A stretch of 64,000 nt of DNA, taken from contig NZ_LJHY01000022.1 in the NCBI RefSeq assembly GCF_001295795.1, positions 310,001-374,000 on the forward strand, given 5' to 3'. The notes under the pieces are model-generated. The model was not told the DNA's origin, searched no databases, and saw only the letters and a program-made list of their open reading frames with translations. Numbering within the stretch: the stretch's first letter is position 1; each line of letters begins with the position of its first letter. The translations under genes and the position numbers were made by a program. Positions 35,805 through 45,400 of the stretch are shown in pieces. The stretch is from Novosphingobium sp. AAP83 (GTDB lineage Bacteria; Pseudomonadota; Alphaproteobacteria; Sphingomonadales; Sphingomonadaceae).

Positions 35805-37169
35805 TTAGCCTGATGCGATTTTCTGTGATGCACCATCAGCAGGCAAGCTGAGTATGAACTGAGCGCCGCCAGTTTCAGCAGACGTAACCGACAAGTCACC
35901 ACCCATCGCGCGCGCCAGCTTTCGCGAAATGTACAGGCCAAGCCCGCTGCCGCCATCGCCGCTACGTCCTAGCCTTTCAAACTTTTCAAAGACTTTTCCG
36001 GCTTGCTCGGCGGTCAGTCCTTCACCTTCATCTGTTACGGTCAGCCAAGTGAAGTGGCCCTCACCGCCTACGCGAATGCTTACGGTCGTATGGCCGGGCG
36101 TATAGCGGATCGCGTTGCTTATAAGATTGAGCAAAATCTGCAAAACGCGGCGGAATTCGCCAATCGCAGGTGCCCGCTCATCGGCTAAAGGTGTTGCAAT
36201 CACAATCCCGCGCTCTTGCGCACGCATGCCCAGAATCCCTGCCGCGCGGCGCGCGCAATCCGCCAGATCAATCTCATCTGGCGATGTATCAAAGCTTGCG
36301 TCCTCGACCGCTTCAAGATCGGAAAGATCCTCAACCAAGCCTAGAAGATGCCGCCCTGCCTCAGCTATGTCGCCGCCATAGTTTGCATATTGATCAGACA
36401 ATGGGCCAGCAAGGCGCATGCGAATCGTCTCCGCATTTGCGACAATCCGATTGATCGGCTGGCGCAAGGCTGGAGCAAGGTTGCGACCAAGCAATCCTTT
36501 GAAATCGGGTAATTTTATTGTTACCGCGGTATCGACAAAAGCTGGCGAATCTACAGTGTCGGCCACCAGCAGAAGCTCAAACCCTCCCGAACGCAGCGGC
36601 AGCAACCGCGAACGCCAAGTACGGACAGAGCCCGGCACATCCAGTTCAGCATCATCCAGCAACCGCCAATGCAGTGGCTGACGATGGGAACTACCCCGCA
36701 CAAGCACCAAATCCGTCCAATGACGGCCAAAGCCTTGGCGGAGGTTTTGTCCAAAATCGGCCAGATCACGGGCCTCGACCATGCCGGAGATAACACGCTG
36801 ATCAGCATCCAGGACCACATGAGCTTCGGCCAATTGCCGCAACAATGCCTCTGCCGCGCCGGTGTCTTCAGCCTTCCATGCATCTGCGGCCAGTTGCCAT
36901 TCCGTTATCTCAATGCTTGTGCCATCTTCCAAAGGCACCGCAAGTGCTCGAAACGAAACGGGCTGGCGATCATCTTCAAGCGTGAGTATGGCTGACAGTG
37001 CGACACCAGATGTCCGAACCTTTCGAACGAGTGCTAACAATCCTGGCAGTGCGATTGCGCCCGGGAAGCTGCCGCCCAGACGGACCTGCAACGCAGCAAG
37101 TGTTTCATCGGCCGCAATCAGCCGGTCATCGCGATCACATCGAGCGCGGATTGGCCCGGCAGCCGTCAC
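35805..37169 (-). CDS. Sensor histidine kinase-like protein lacking the phosphoacceptor His
   Basis: The 454-residue cytoplasmic protein has about 210 residues of PAS-like N-terminal sequence, a dimerisation helix, and a full HATPase domain: Leu-Leu-Asn-Leu-Ile-Ser-Asn-Ala-Ile-Arg-Tyr (N box), Asp-Glu-Gly-Glu-Gly (G1) and Gly-Ser-Gly-Leu-Gly-Leu (G2). In the H box, where family members read Ser-His-Glu-Leu-Arg-Thr-Pro, this protein reads Ala-Pro-Ala-Leu-Arg-Gln-Pro, with Pro233 (codon 36471-36473) in place of His. It can probably bind ATP but not autophosphorylate in the usual way. The start is GTG, 18 bases after the DUF2336 stop. It is last in a four-gene leftward cluster. Confidence 0.82.
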   Translation of the reverse strand: MTAAGPIRARCDRDDRLIAADETLAALQVRLGGSFPGAIALPGLLALVRKVRTSGVALSAILTLEDDRQPVSFRALAVPLEDGTSIEITEWQLAADAWKAEDTGAAEALLRQLAEAHVVLDADQRVISGMVEARDLADFGQNLRQGFGRHWTDLVLVRGSSHRQPLHWRLLDDAELDVPGSVRTWRSRLLPLRSGGFELLLVADTVDSPAFVDTAVTIKLPDFKGLLGRNLAPALRQPINRIVANAETIRMRLAGPLSDQYANYGGDIAEAGRHLLGLVEDLSDLEAVEDASFDTSPDEIDLADCARRAAGILGMRAQERGIVIATPLADERAPAIGEFRRVLQILLNLISNAIRYTPGHTTVSIRVGGEGHFTWLTVTDEGEGLTAEQAGKVFEKFERLGRSGDGGSGLGLYISRKLARAMGGDLSVTSAETGGAQFILSLPADGASQKIASG

Positions 37170-37187
37170 AGTTTGGATACCGGCATT

Positions 37188-38156
37188 TCAGGCGATAAAG
37201 CCAAATTGCGATTTGGCCAACAGCGCGGCCGCCTGTTCTGGACGCAGATCAGCAATATCCTCAGGCAATGTCACATCAGGATGAAGCGCGCAGAACGCGT
37301 CAATCAGTCCGTCTCTGCCCAAGCCGGATGATACCAGTGACAACGCAAGGCGGGGCATCTGGCTCTCCGTTGTACACATAATCGCCGTCTCACGTGGGAT
37401 ACCGGTGCCCAGCCCCAAGGCCGTCAGAAAGAAGGCGACGCCTGCATTCTGCAATGAAAGCATAGCATTCGGGTTAAAGCCGATGGACGAGACTGCATAG
37501 GCTAACAGATCAAGTCGGGACGCTGTTTCAGTACGGACTTTGCGCAGTGCCGCCTCAGCCACGTTTGATGCTGCAACGCTGGAAGGGTCACCTTCAACAT
37601 AACTGTGCATCGTCATGAGTACGATGTGATGCAAATCGCCCGGCAATTCCGCAAGCGGGATCTGCATGCGGCGAATGGCTTGGCCAAAGCGGGCTTGCGC
37701 GGCCAGCAAGTTCATCCCCCGAGCCGCCAGATCGTGATCCGGCGAAGCAATGATGTCTTGTAGCAATGGCGTCAGCACGGGATCTATGCCGACACGGCCA
37801 TGGAGCCTGTCAGCCAGTTGCCATTCAACCGCCGACATATGCAAGTGGTTGAGAAGAGCCTGATGGCCCGCCAGAAGATCGACCAATCCGGAGCCTGCTT
37901 CGCGTGCCCAGGACGCTGCGTCGATGTGCCCGGCAGCCTCCCCCAACGCCTGCACCAATTGCCGGGCGATATCGGCTAACATACCTCGGACCCGCGCAAT
38001 AACCTCGTCGCTGAAGATGGAACTATCGTCATTGCGCAACAAATGGCGCAGGATCGGCCCCATGTGGACCATAACCTGATCGGCATGTAACAAGTCATCT
38101 TGCAGCAACCTCTCGATTGCTGCGTTGTCGCTTTGGGTGTTTGCGCTCGATGCCAT
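37188..38156 (-). CDS. DUF2336 domain protein
   Basis: The 322-residue, all-helical, soluble protein matches alphaproteobacterial DUF2336 proteins, whose repeats resemble HEAT-type helical pairs and which often neighbour signalling genes. Features seen are a helix-rich N-terminal region, a central Ala-Leu-Arg-Lys-Val-Arg-Thr-Glu-Thr segment, and a C-terminus with Asp-Ala-Phe-Cys-Ala-Leu-His-Pro. It sits 9 bases after the membrane protein at 38166 and upstream of the kinase-like gene, suggesting a shared pathway. Its biochemical role is unknown. Confidence 0.75.
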   Translation of the reverse strand: MASSANTQSDNAAIERLLQDDLLHADQVMVHMGPILRHLLRNDDSSIFSDEVIARVRGMLADIARQLVQALGEAAGHIDAASWAREAGSGLVDLLAGHQALLNHLHMSAVEWQLADRLHGRVGIDPVLTPLLQDIIASPDHDLAARGMNLLAAQARFGQAIRRMQIPLAELPGDLHHIVLMTMHSYVEGDPSSVAASNVAEAALRKVRTETASRLDLLAYAVSSIGFNPNAMLSLQNAGVAFFLTALGLGTGIPRETAIMCTTESQMPRLALSLVSSGLGRDGLIDAFCALHPDVTLPEDIADLRPEQAAALLAKSQFGFIA

Positions 38157-38165
38157 TCACAACCC

Positions 38166-39431
38166 TTAACCCCGAGTGGTTAACTGCGGGTTAGGCGAAC
38201 CCTTTGATGGTGCATGAAACCTGCGTTCATTTTGGGCGGATTGCAACGAGAGTAAACACGTACCGATCAAAGCAATCACCGCCAAGCAGATCGTGGAATC
38301 AAAAGGCAAGAAAGCACTGCTTAAAGCCAGCCCAAAACCAACAACTATGCGGTCTTCAAACCAGTGAGGCCAGCGACTGTCCGGCAATGCTAGCGGCAAA
38401 AGCCGTAGCGCAAAAATCAGCAAAATCGGCGCGAACGCTGGCAGGCCCCAAGGCGACTGTGGCAGCTCACTGCGCCAAGTGGCCAGGATGATAAAACCTG
38501 CGTCAATCAGCCAATGAAAAACATGGGCACTGCGCCGTGCAAAACCCGATGCCAGCAACGAATCGCGTTCAACCTGCGCAAGCAAGCTCGCGACGCGTTC
38601 GATCAACCAGCCAACCCCCAAAAGCAGAAATCCCAAGGCATAGTTGCCTAACCAGCCAACCCCGCCGCCGAGCAAACCGATCAAGCCGGCAGCAAGGGCA
38701 ACCAGAGCTGGACGCGTTCCAGCATGAAGCAGCGCCGGCCCGAACCTGCGCACAACAGCGATAGCAGAAGATTTGCCCAGCGAACCCGGCCCGATATCAG
38801 CGCTGGCCGTATGCAAGCGAAGCCAGCGCCGTTCGGTTTCATGGGCATCGGCCTCGCTTTGCACGATACTCCATCGACCATCTTCAAGGAGCGAAGCTGG
38901 CATGCCGCGCTGGGGAAGTCGGGCTTGGGTAGCCAGACGCAAAAGCGCTGACTGGACGTTCCATTCAGGCGGCAAATCTGCAAGGGCTGCGGCCATCCGA
39001 CCCGGAAAACGCATTGCTGCTGCAAACGCGTGGTTAATGTCGATCCGCTCAAACCCCAGCGGCAGCGCCAATTCCACAGGGAGTGTCAGCAAGACTGGCC
39101 CGGCCTCCAGGTGCTCGCACAGGGCATCAGGCATTGCCAACAAACCATCACCCAACACAAAGACATCATCTTCGGGGTGGATCAACGTCACCAAGGCGCG
39201 GGCCGTGGCCAGAACATGAAACTGCGCCTGCCCAGCCTCGACAATATGTTGCAACGCAACCAGTTCACCGCTGAGGCCTTCAGCCATGACCACGATACGT
39301 TTGCAGCCCAAAGACAGCGCGAAACCGATCTGATGGCGCAGCACCGATCGCCCACCAATTGGCAGGTATCCACGCAGCCTGCCCGGATCAGCTCCAGCGG
39401 CCTCAATCAACGATAACAATGCGACCCGCAA
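38166..39431 (-). CDS. Nucleotidyltransferase-like protein fused to a degenerate CDP-alcohol-transferase-like membrane domain
   Basis: The 421-residue protein has a soluble N-terminal half resembling GT-A-type nucleotidyltransferases: Leu-Pro-Ile-Gly-Gly-Arg-Ser-Val-Leu at 23-31 and Val-Leu-Gly-Asp-Gly at 92-96. The C-terminal half has about six membrane helices. The layout recalls bifunctional inositol-phosphate cytidylyltransferase/phosphatidyltransferases, but the expected Asp-Gly-X2-Ala-Arg...Gly...Asp motif is replaced around residues 277-300 (Ile-Glu-Arg-Val-Ala-Ser-Leu-Leu), so transferase activity is doubtful. The start is TTG with GGAGG 9 bases upstream. The fold assignment is inference. 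Confidence 0.6.
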   Translation of the reverse strand: MRVALLSLIEAAGADPGRLRGYLPIGGRSVLRHQIGFALSLGCKRIVVMAEGLSGELVALQHIVEAGQAQFHVLATARALVTLIHPEDDVFVLGDGLLAMPDALCEHLEAGPVLLTLPVELALPLGFERIDINHAFAAAMRFPGRMAAALADLPPEWNVQSALLRLATQARLPQRGMPASLLEDGRWSIVQSEADAHETERRWLRLHTASADIGPGSLGKSSAIAVVRRFGPALLHAGTRPALVALAAGLIGLLGGGVGWLGNYALGFLLLGVGWLIERVASLLAQVERDSLLASGFARRSAHVFHWLIDAGFIILATWRSELPQSPWGLPAFAPILLIFALRLLPLALPDSRWPHWFEDRIVVGFGLALSSAFLPFDSTICLAVIALIGTCLLSLQSAQNERRFHAPSKGSPNPQLTTRG

Positions 39432-39538
39432 AAAGCTCTGCCTCCGATGAAGCCATCGTAGGGGCTGGGACGCCTGCTGCCAAGCATGCCAATGGAAATC
39501 TGCAGAGGTTAACGCACTTTAAATCAGGTTAGGCCCAA

Positions 39539-39844
39539 TCAGGGCTGTACGGTCAAATCCTGAAGCATCTGGTGCAAACGGCGCAAAACGGCGCGATCGC
39601 CTGGCACGGTATCCAGCGCTTCCTCCGCTAGCGCCAACAATCCATCGGCATGGAAGCTAGCGGCAAGCCCCTTCAATCGCATTGCTGCGACTTGCCAATT
39701 ACCATCGCAGCGGGACCGTCCCAGCAAGTCGATCTGCCGCTCGGCGCTTTCGATAAATGCGGCACGCAATTCTCTGATCAGCTCCGGATCGTAACCCGCC
39801 GCAGCAGCAAGATTCGCGTCTAAAGATCCACCTTCATAGGCCAT
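39539..39844 (-). CDS. Hpt-like protein lacking the phosphoacceptor His
   Basis: The 101-residue helical protein resembles an Hpt domain: helices with Glu-Leu-Arg-Ala-Ala-Phe-Ile-Glu-Ser-Ala, then Ala-Ala-Met-Arg-Leu-Lys-Gly-Leu-Ala-Ala-Ser-Phe, then Leu-Ala-Glu-Glu-Ala. Hpt proteins carry His at the position before Arg-Leu-Lys-Gly; here it is Met55 (codon 39680-39682). It lies 107 bases upstream of the nucleotidyltransferase-like gene and is divergent from the coiled-coil protein with 72 bases between. Together with the His-less kinase this suggests structural rather than phosphotransfer signalling. Confidence 0.7.
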   Translation of the reverse strand: MAYEGGSLDANLAAAAGYDPELIRELRAAFIESAERQIDLLGRSRCDGNWQVAAMRLKGLAASFHADGLLALAEEALDTVPGDRAVLRRLHQMLQDLTVQP

Positions 39845-39916
39845 ACAAATGCGCTACGGGCCGAAGTGTTAAGGTGGGGTTTAAAACTTGGATGAAATTG
39901 TGATAGTCTTCGCAAC

Positions 39917-42394
39917 ATGAGCGGGGGAACACGGATAATTCCGATCGATGGCGCCGAACAGGACGCTGGCCATGCCGAGGCATATGCCGACACCGTTTTT
40001 GACGGGGAGGCTGCTGCATCTTGGGATGTTGAGGATGATGTTATTGAGCATCAGCAGCGCAAAGATCGCAGCTGGATCTTGCCTTCTTTGGCCGCGACAA
40101 TGATCGCCGGTTGGACGGGCTTCTTTGCGTGGTCCGTCATCCTGCCTTCAGACAGCAAATATGTTCCCGAGCAATGGGTGCCTTGGATATCGCAATGGGC
40201 AGTTCCTGTGGTGCTCGTGCTGCTGGCCCTGCTGCTCATGATGCGCACCAGTAAACGTGAAGCAGGGCGGTTTGTTGAAGTTTCGCTTTCTTTGGCTCGT
40301 GAGTCTGCCGATCTCGAAAAGCGGCTTCTCAGCATCAATACCGAACTCTCCCTCGCGCGCGATTTCATCGCTGCGCAAAGCCGTGATCTCGAATCGCTGG
40401 GCCGTATCGCCGTTGATCGGTTATCAGGTAGCGCCGCCAAGCTGGAGGAGCTTTTCACGTTCAACCGACAGCGCGTGGATCAAATCAGCGATGTTTCGGC
40501 AAGCGCTTTGGAAAACATGGAAAAGCTGCGCGGGCAGCTTCCGGTAATCGCCAATTCGGCCAAGGATGTGACCAATAGCATCGGCAACGCGGGGCGAACG
40601 GCGCATTTGCAGCTTGAAGAAATGGTATCCGGCTTCCAACGGCTTAATGACTTCGGCCTTGCGAGTGAGCGGCAGGTCACAACCGTGCGTGAGCGTGTCC
40701 AAGCTTCGCTCGATCAATTTGCGCGGGCAAGCGAAGATCTCGCAAAAGTCGCCGAGGGCAGGTTTGAGGCTATATCAGCGCAAAGCACCGATCATGCAGC
40801 AGCTATGGCGCGAACCGAACAGGCTGCGCTGGTAGCGTGGCGCGAGCGGACTGACGCACATGCGGCTACGTTGCGTGCTACTCTGGCACAACTTGGTGAG
40901 GAGCATGAGGCGCTGCTCACAGCATCCGCAGAACGTCTGGCCCAGTTCGAGGAAACCGCCACTTCGGTTACCGCCATGCTTGAAGGACAAGCGCGCGATC
41001 TTGATGAGCATCTTGCTGACCGTCGCGCCGCAACAGAGGTTGCTGCGGCTGAGCAACAAAGTGCCCTTGATCAACGCTTGGACGCAATTGACAGCGCCAT
41101 TGCGCAACGCCGCTCTGTGATGGAACAAGCCACTACCGAAGCAACCGGGGCACTTGTTGCAAGATTGGCCGAGGTTGACCAAACCATTGAGGCTCAACGC
41201 AAAAAGCAGGTGGCTGAAATTGCCAAGCTTGCCAATACCTGTGACGAAATAAGCAATAAGGTCAATAGCTTGTCGGTCGCTCTTCGTAGCTCTGGCGAAG
41301 AGGGAGGCAAAGCGGTTGGAGCCGTTGAGAAATCCATTGCCGATATCAACGCCATGCTCGCAGATATGCGGCGTGCGGTTGCTGGCACGGATTCACAGAT
41401 CGAGACTTTGACAGATTCTGCGGTCCGCCTGCTTGAGATCATACAGGCCGGTAGTGATCATACCCGCACGCAAATGCCGGAGGCGCTGCGCAGTACAGAA
41501 GCAGGCCTTCAGGGGCTGGAAAATCGTGTGTTCACGTTGCGTGATACCTTGCGTGAAGCAGGTGACGGTGGACGTCTCCTGTCCGAAACTGTCGGCGGTG
41601 TGCAAGGCAAAGTCTCTAAAACACTCAAAGATTTGCAAAATGCGCAATCAAGTTTGGCTGAGGCTAGGCAGGATAGCGCCGCTCTTTCGGAACAGATCGA
41701 ACAGCGGCTCAGTGGCGCTATTGCAAGTCTTTCAGATGCAATGGGCAAAACCAGCACAGATTTGCGCGTCAATACCGCAGCAGAGATTGAGGCATTGGCA
41801 GAGCATCTTGGCGAGGAAAGCAGCGCAGCCATCAGCCGCGTTCTTCAAGGCAGGGCGGCTGAACTGGTCGGGCGACTGGAGCAAGCGATTGATGCTGCCG
41901 CCTCCTCAAGCCGTGAAACTGCCATCCAGATGCGCGACCAGTTGACCCTGGTTGACGAACTTGCCGGCAATCTGGAAGCCCGCGTAAGCCGGGCACGCGA
42001 ACGGGCAGAGGAGCAAGTGGACAATGATTTTGCCCGCCGCGCCGCGCTCATCACGGATTCCTTGAACTCGACGTCCATCGATATTGCAAAGGCGCTGTCA
42101 TCAGACGTTTCGGAAACATCATGGGCGTCTTATTTGCGCGGGGATCGCGGCATCTTCACACGCCGTGCCGTTACGCTACTGGATACTGCGGAAGCTAAGA
42201 CAGTGCAGGCCCATTATGAGGCAGAGAGTGAATTTCGTGAACATGTGAATCGCTACATTCACGACTTTGAAGCGATGTTGCGCCAGTTGCTTTCCACACG
42301 CGATGGCAACGCGCTGGGCGTTACCCTTCTATCGTCAGACATGGGCAAGCTTTACATTGCGCTGGCACAAGGGATCGAGCGGCTGCGGACCTGA
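39917..42394 (+). CDS. Large membrane-anchored coiled-coil protein
   Basis: The 825-residue protein has an acidic cytoplasmic head of about 50 residues, two transmembrane helices (about 54-76 and 92-109), and then about 600 residues of Ala/Glu/Gln/Arg-rich heptad sequence to residue 720, with no enzymatic motif. A short C-terminal segment rich in aromatic residues follows (Ser-Trp-Ala-Ser-Tyr-Leu-Arg). Such proteins are often annotated as ATPases or apolipoprotein-like on coiled-coil matches alone; I see no Walker motif. The topology recalls scaffold or chemoreceptor-like cytoplasmic rods. It is divergent from the His-less Hpt gene and is likely connected with that cluster. Confidence 0.75.
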   Translation: MSGGTRIIPIDGAEQDAGHAEAYADTVFDGEAAASWDVEDDVIEHQQRKDRSWILPSLAATMIAGWTGFFAWSVILPSDSKYVPEQWVPWISQWAVPVVLVLLALLLMMRTSKREAGRFVEVSLSLARESADLEKRLLSINTELSLARDFIAAQSRDLESLGRIAVDRLSGSAAKLEELFTFNRQRVDQISDVSASALENMEKLRGQLPVIANSAKDVTNSIGNAGRTAHLQLEEMVSGFQRLNDFGLASERQVTTVRERVQASLDQFARASEDLAKVAEGRFEAISAQSTDHAAAMARTEQAALVAWRERTDAHAATLRATLAQLGEEHEALLTASAERLAQFEETATSVTAMLEGQARDLDEHLADRRAATEVAAAEQQSALDQRLDAIDSAIAQRRSVMEQATTEATGALVARLAEVDQTIEAQRKKQVAEIAKLANTCDEISNKVNSLSVALRSSGEEGGKAVGAVEKSIADINAMLADMRRAVAGTDSQIETLTDSAVRLLEIIQAGSDHTRTQMPEALRSTEAGLQGLENRVFTLRDTLREAGDGGRLLSETVGGVQGKVSKTLKDLQNAQSSLAEARQDSAALSEQIEQRLSGAIASLSDAMGKTSTDLRVNTAAEIEALAEHLGEESSAAISRVLQGRAAELVGRLEQAIDAAASSSRETAIQMRDQLTLVDELAGNLEARVSRARERAEEQVDNDFARRAALITDSLNSTSIDIAKALSSDVSETSWASYLRGDRGIFTRRAVTLLDTAEAKTVQAHYEAESEFREHVNRYIHDFEAMLRQLLSTRDGNALGVTLLSSDMGKLYIALAQGIERLRT

Positions 42395-42419
42395 TGTCTA
42401 TACATCTAATGCCCATGCC

Positions 42420-45400
42420 CTAATGGAAGTCACGCGATTTTGGGATAATCCTCACATCGCGCGGGTGCGCGCGGATATTAGTGCCGCCCTCTGGCTTGGG
42501 ACGGTTGCATAAATCGGCCCGCGCGATCTGCGGAACAAGACAGTCGGCATCAGACAGCGCATCAAGACCGGCACTGGCATCGGTCAAATGCGTGGCGATC
42601 ACGTGGATTACCTCGTCGTCATACTCAACCCGCCCAAGCACTTCCATCAGCCGCGATCCCATGATCACCTTGCGCTGCTTTTCCATAAGGTCCGGCCAGA
42701 TCACCAGATTGACGACGCCGGTTTCATCCTCAAGCGTAATGAAGCAGACTCCCTTGGCGCTTCCGGGCCGTTGGCGTACCAGCACCACACCCGCCACTTG
42801 CACATTGGCGCGGACTTTGTGGTTGCGAAGATCGGCGGCGCGGACAAAACCACGATCCCCCAGCCCTGCACGCAAGAACGCCAATGGATGCGCCTTCAAT
42901 GACAGGCGATGCGTCTGGTAATCGGCCACGACCTCTTCCGATAGCGGCATTACCGGCAGCACCGCCCTTACCCGCTCCTCACCCTCGGACCGCGCGGTGG
43001 CAGCGGCAAACAGCGGCAGTTCCTTGGCCGCGACAAGGCTGCGCGCATCCCACAGCGCTTGCCTGCGCGAAAGAGAAAGCGATCCGAACGCATCGGCAGC
43101 GGCTAGCCGCTCGATCAGCGCAGGCGAAAGACCGGCGCTGTCCTTCAATGCACCAACATCACGGAGTGGCCCCTGCTCTGCTCGCGCCGCAACCAGCATG
43201 GCTGCGGCATGTTCGGGAAAGCCATCAACTTGCCGAAACCCGAGCCGGAGCGCTCGGCCGCCTTGCTCCAGCGTGCAATCCCAATCGGAATGATTGACGT
43301 CTACCGGCAGCACCACAACGCCGTGCTGCGCCGCATCGCGCACAATCTGCGCAGGCGCATAAAAGCCCATCGGCTGCGAATTGAGCAATGCGCAAGCAAA
43401 CGCCGCCGGATAATGGCACTTCAGCCATGACGAGACATAGACCAGATGCGCGAAGCTGGCGGAATGGCTTTCAGGGAAGCCATATTCGCCAAAGCCCTTG
43501 ATCTGATTGAAACAGCGCGCGGCAAAGTCAGGATCATAGCCGCGCTGGACCATGCGCCCCACCATCATGTCTTCAAGCTCATGGACCATCCCGCGCGACC
43601 GGAAAGTGGCCATCGCTTTGCGCAGACGATTGGCTTCAAGGCTAGAGAACTTGGCCGCATCCAGCGCAATTTTCATCGCTTGCTCCTGGAAAATCGGCAC
43701 GCCCAGCGTTCGCGCAAGGATCGAGGTCAATTCATCGGGAGGCCCATGTTCCGGACCTGGAGCGGGTATCTCCACCCGCTCCTCACCCCGCCGCCGCTTC
43801 AAATAGGGATGGACCATATCACCCTGGATCGGGCCTGGCCGCACGATCGCCACCTCGATCACCAGATCATAGAAACAGCGCGGGCGCAGGCGTGGCAGCA
43901 TGTTCATCTGCGCGCGGCTTTCCACCTGAAACACGCCCAGTGAATCGCCCTTGCACAGCATATCGTAAACCGCAGGATCTTCGCGCGGGACCGTCGCCAG
44001 CGTCAATTCGCGGCCATGATGCGCACCCAGCAGATCGAGGCATTTGCGGATACAGGTGAGCATGCCCAATGCCAGCACATCCACTTTGAGAATGCCCAGT
44101 GCATCAATATCATCCTTGTCCCACTCGATGAAACTGCGGTCCGCCATAGCGCCATTGCCGATGGGGACAGTCTCGGTAAGCGGCCCTTGGGTCAGGATAA
44201 ATCCCCCCACATGCTGGGACAAATGCCTCGGCATTCCAATCATCTGTTCAGCTAACTTGAGAACACGCCGCAAGTGCGGGTCCATTTCATTCAAACCGCT
44301 TTGCGCAACATTGCGCTCGCCCACCTCATGGCCCCAACTGCCCCAGACAGTGCGGGCCAACGCTCCCGTCACGTCTTCGGAAAGGCCCATCGCCTTGCCC
44401 ACCTCGCGGATCGCCATACGCGGACGGTAATGGATCACCGTCGCGCACAGGCCTGCCCGGTGCCGACCATAGCGGCGGTATATGTACTGGATGACTTCCT
44501 CGCGCCGCTCATGCTCGAAATCGACGTCGATATCTGGCGGTTCCTTGCGCTCTTCCGAGATGAAACGATCAAACAGCAGGGCATGTTTGGCCGGATCAAC
44601 CGACGTGATGCCAAGGCAGAAACACACCGCCGAATTGGCCGCCGAACCGCGCCCTTGGCATAAAATTGGCGGATCACAGTTCCGCGCAAAATCAACGATA
44701 TCCTTGATAGTCAGAAAGTAGGTTGCGAGGTTGAGTTTGCCGATCAAATCGAGTTCGCGCCGCAGCGTCGCGGCCACGCTCTCGGGCACGCCTTCAGGAT
44801 AATACTCCTCCGCCCCGCGCCATGTCTGCACTTCCAGCCAGTCTTGCGGTTCCTGGCCTTCAGGACAGATCTCATCAGGGTATTCATACCGCAATTCGCT
44901 CAAATTAAAGCGGCACGCATCAGCCAGTTCGCGCGCCGCGCTGATCGCATGGGGCCAGCGCCGGAACAGCCGCACCATTTCATCGGGCGATTTCAAGTGG
45001 CGTTCGGCATTGGGCTCCAGCAACAGCCCCGCATCGGCGACCGTGGTCTTATGGCGGATCGCAGTCATCACGTCTTGCAGCGGACGGCGCTCTGCCGCGC
45101 TATAGAGCACATCATTCGTCGCCAGCAGTGCCACACCACACGCTTGCGCCAGTGCGTTCAGCCGCTCAATCCGCACAATGTCGTCACCTGTGTAGAGGTA
45201 ACTGGCTGCCAAGTGGCCAAGCGTGGGTAGCCTGTGGACAAGGTGGGGGATAAGTTCGGGAAAAGGCAGGGATTGGCTGTGGGATTCCTGTGGAGCAAGG
45301 CTTGGTTCCTGCCCCGGAAAAGCTACCACATTGCTTTCAATATCCAGCGTAAATAGTTGATCCAATTCGCGAGGAGGCACAAGGATCAGGTGGATGCCTT

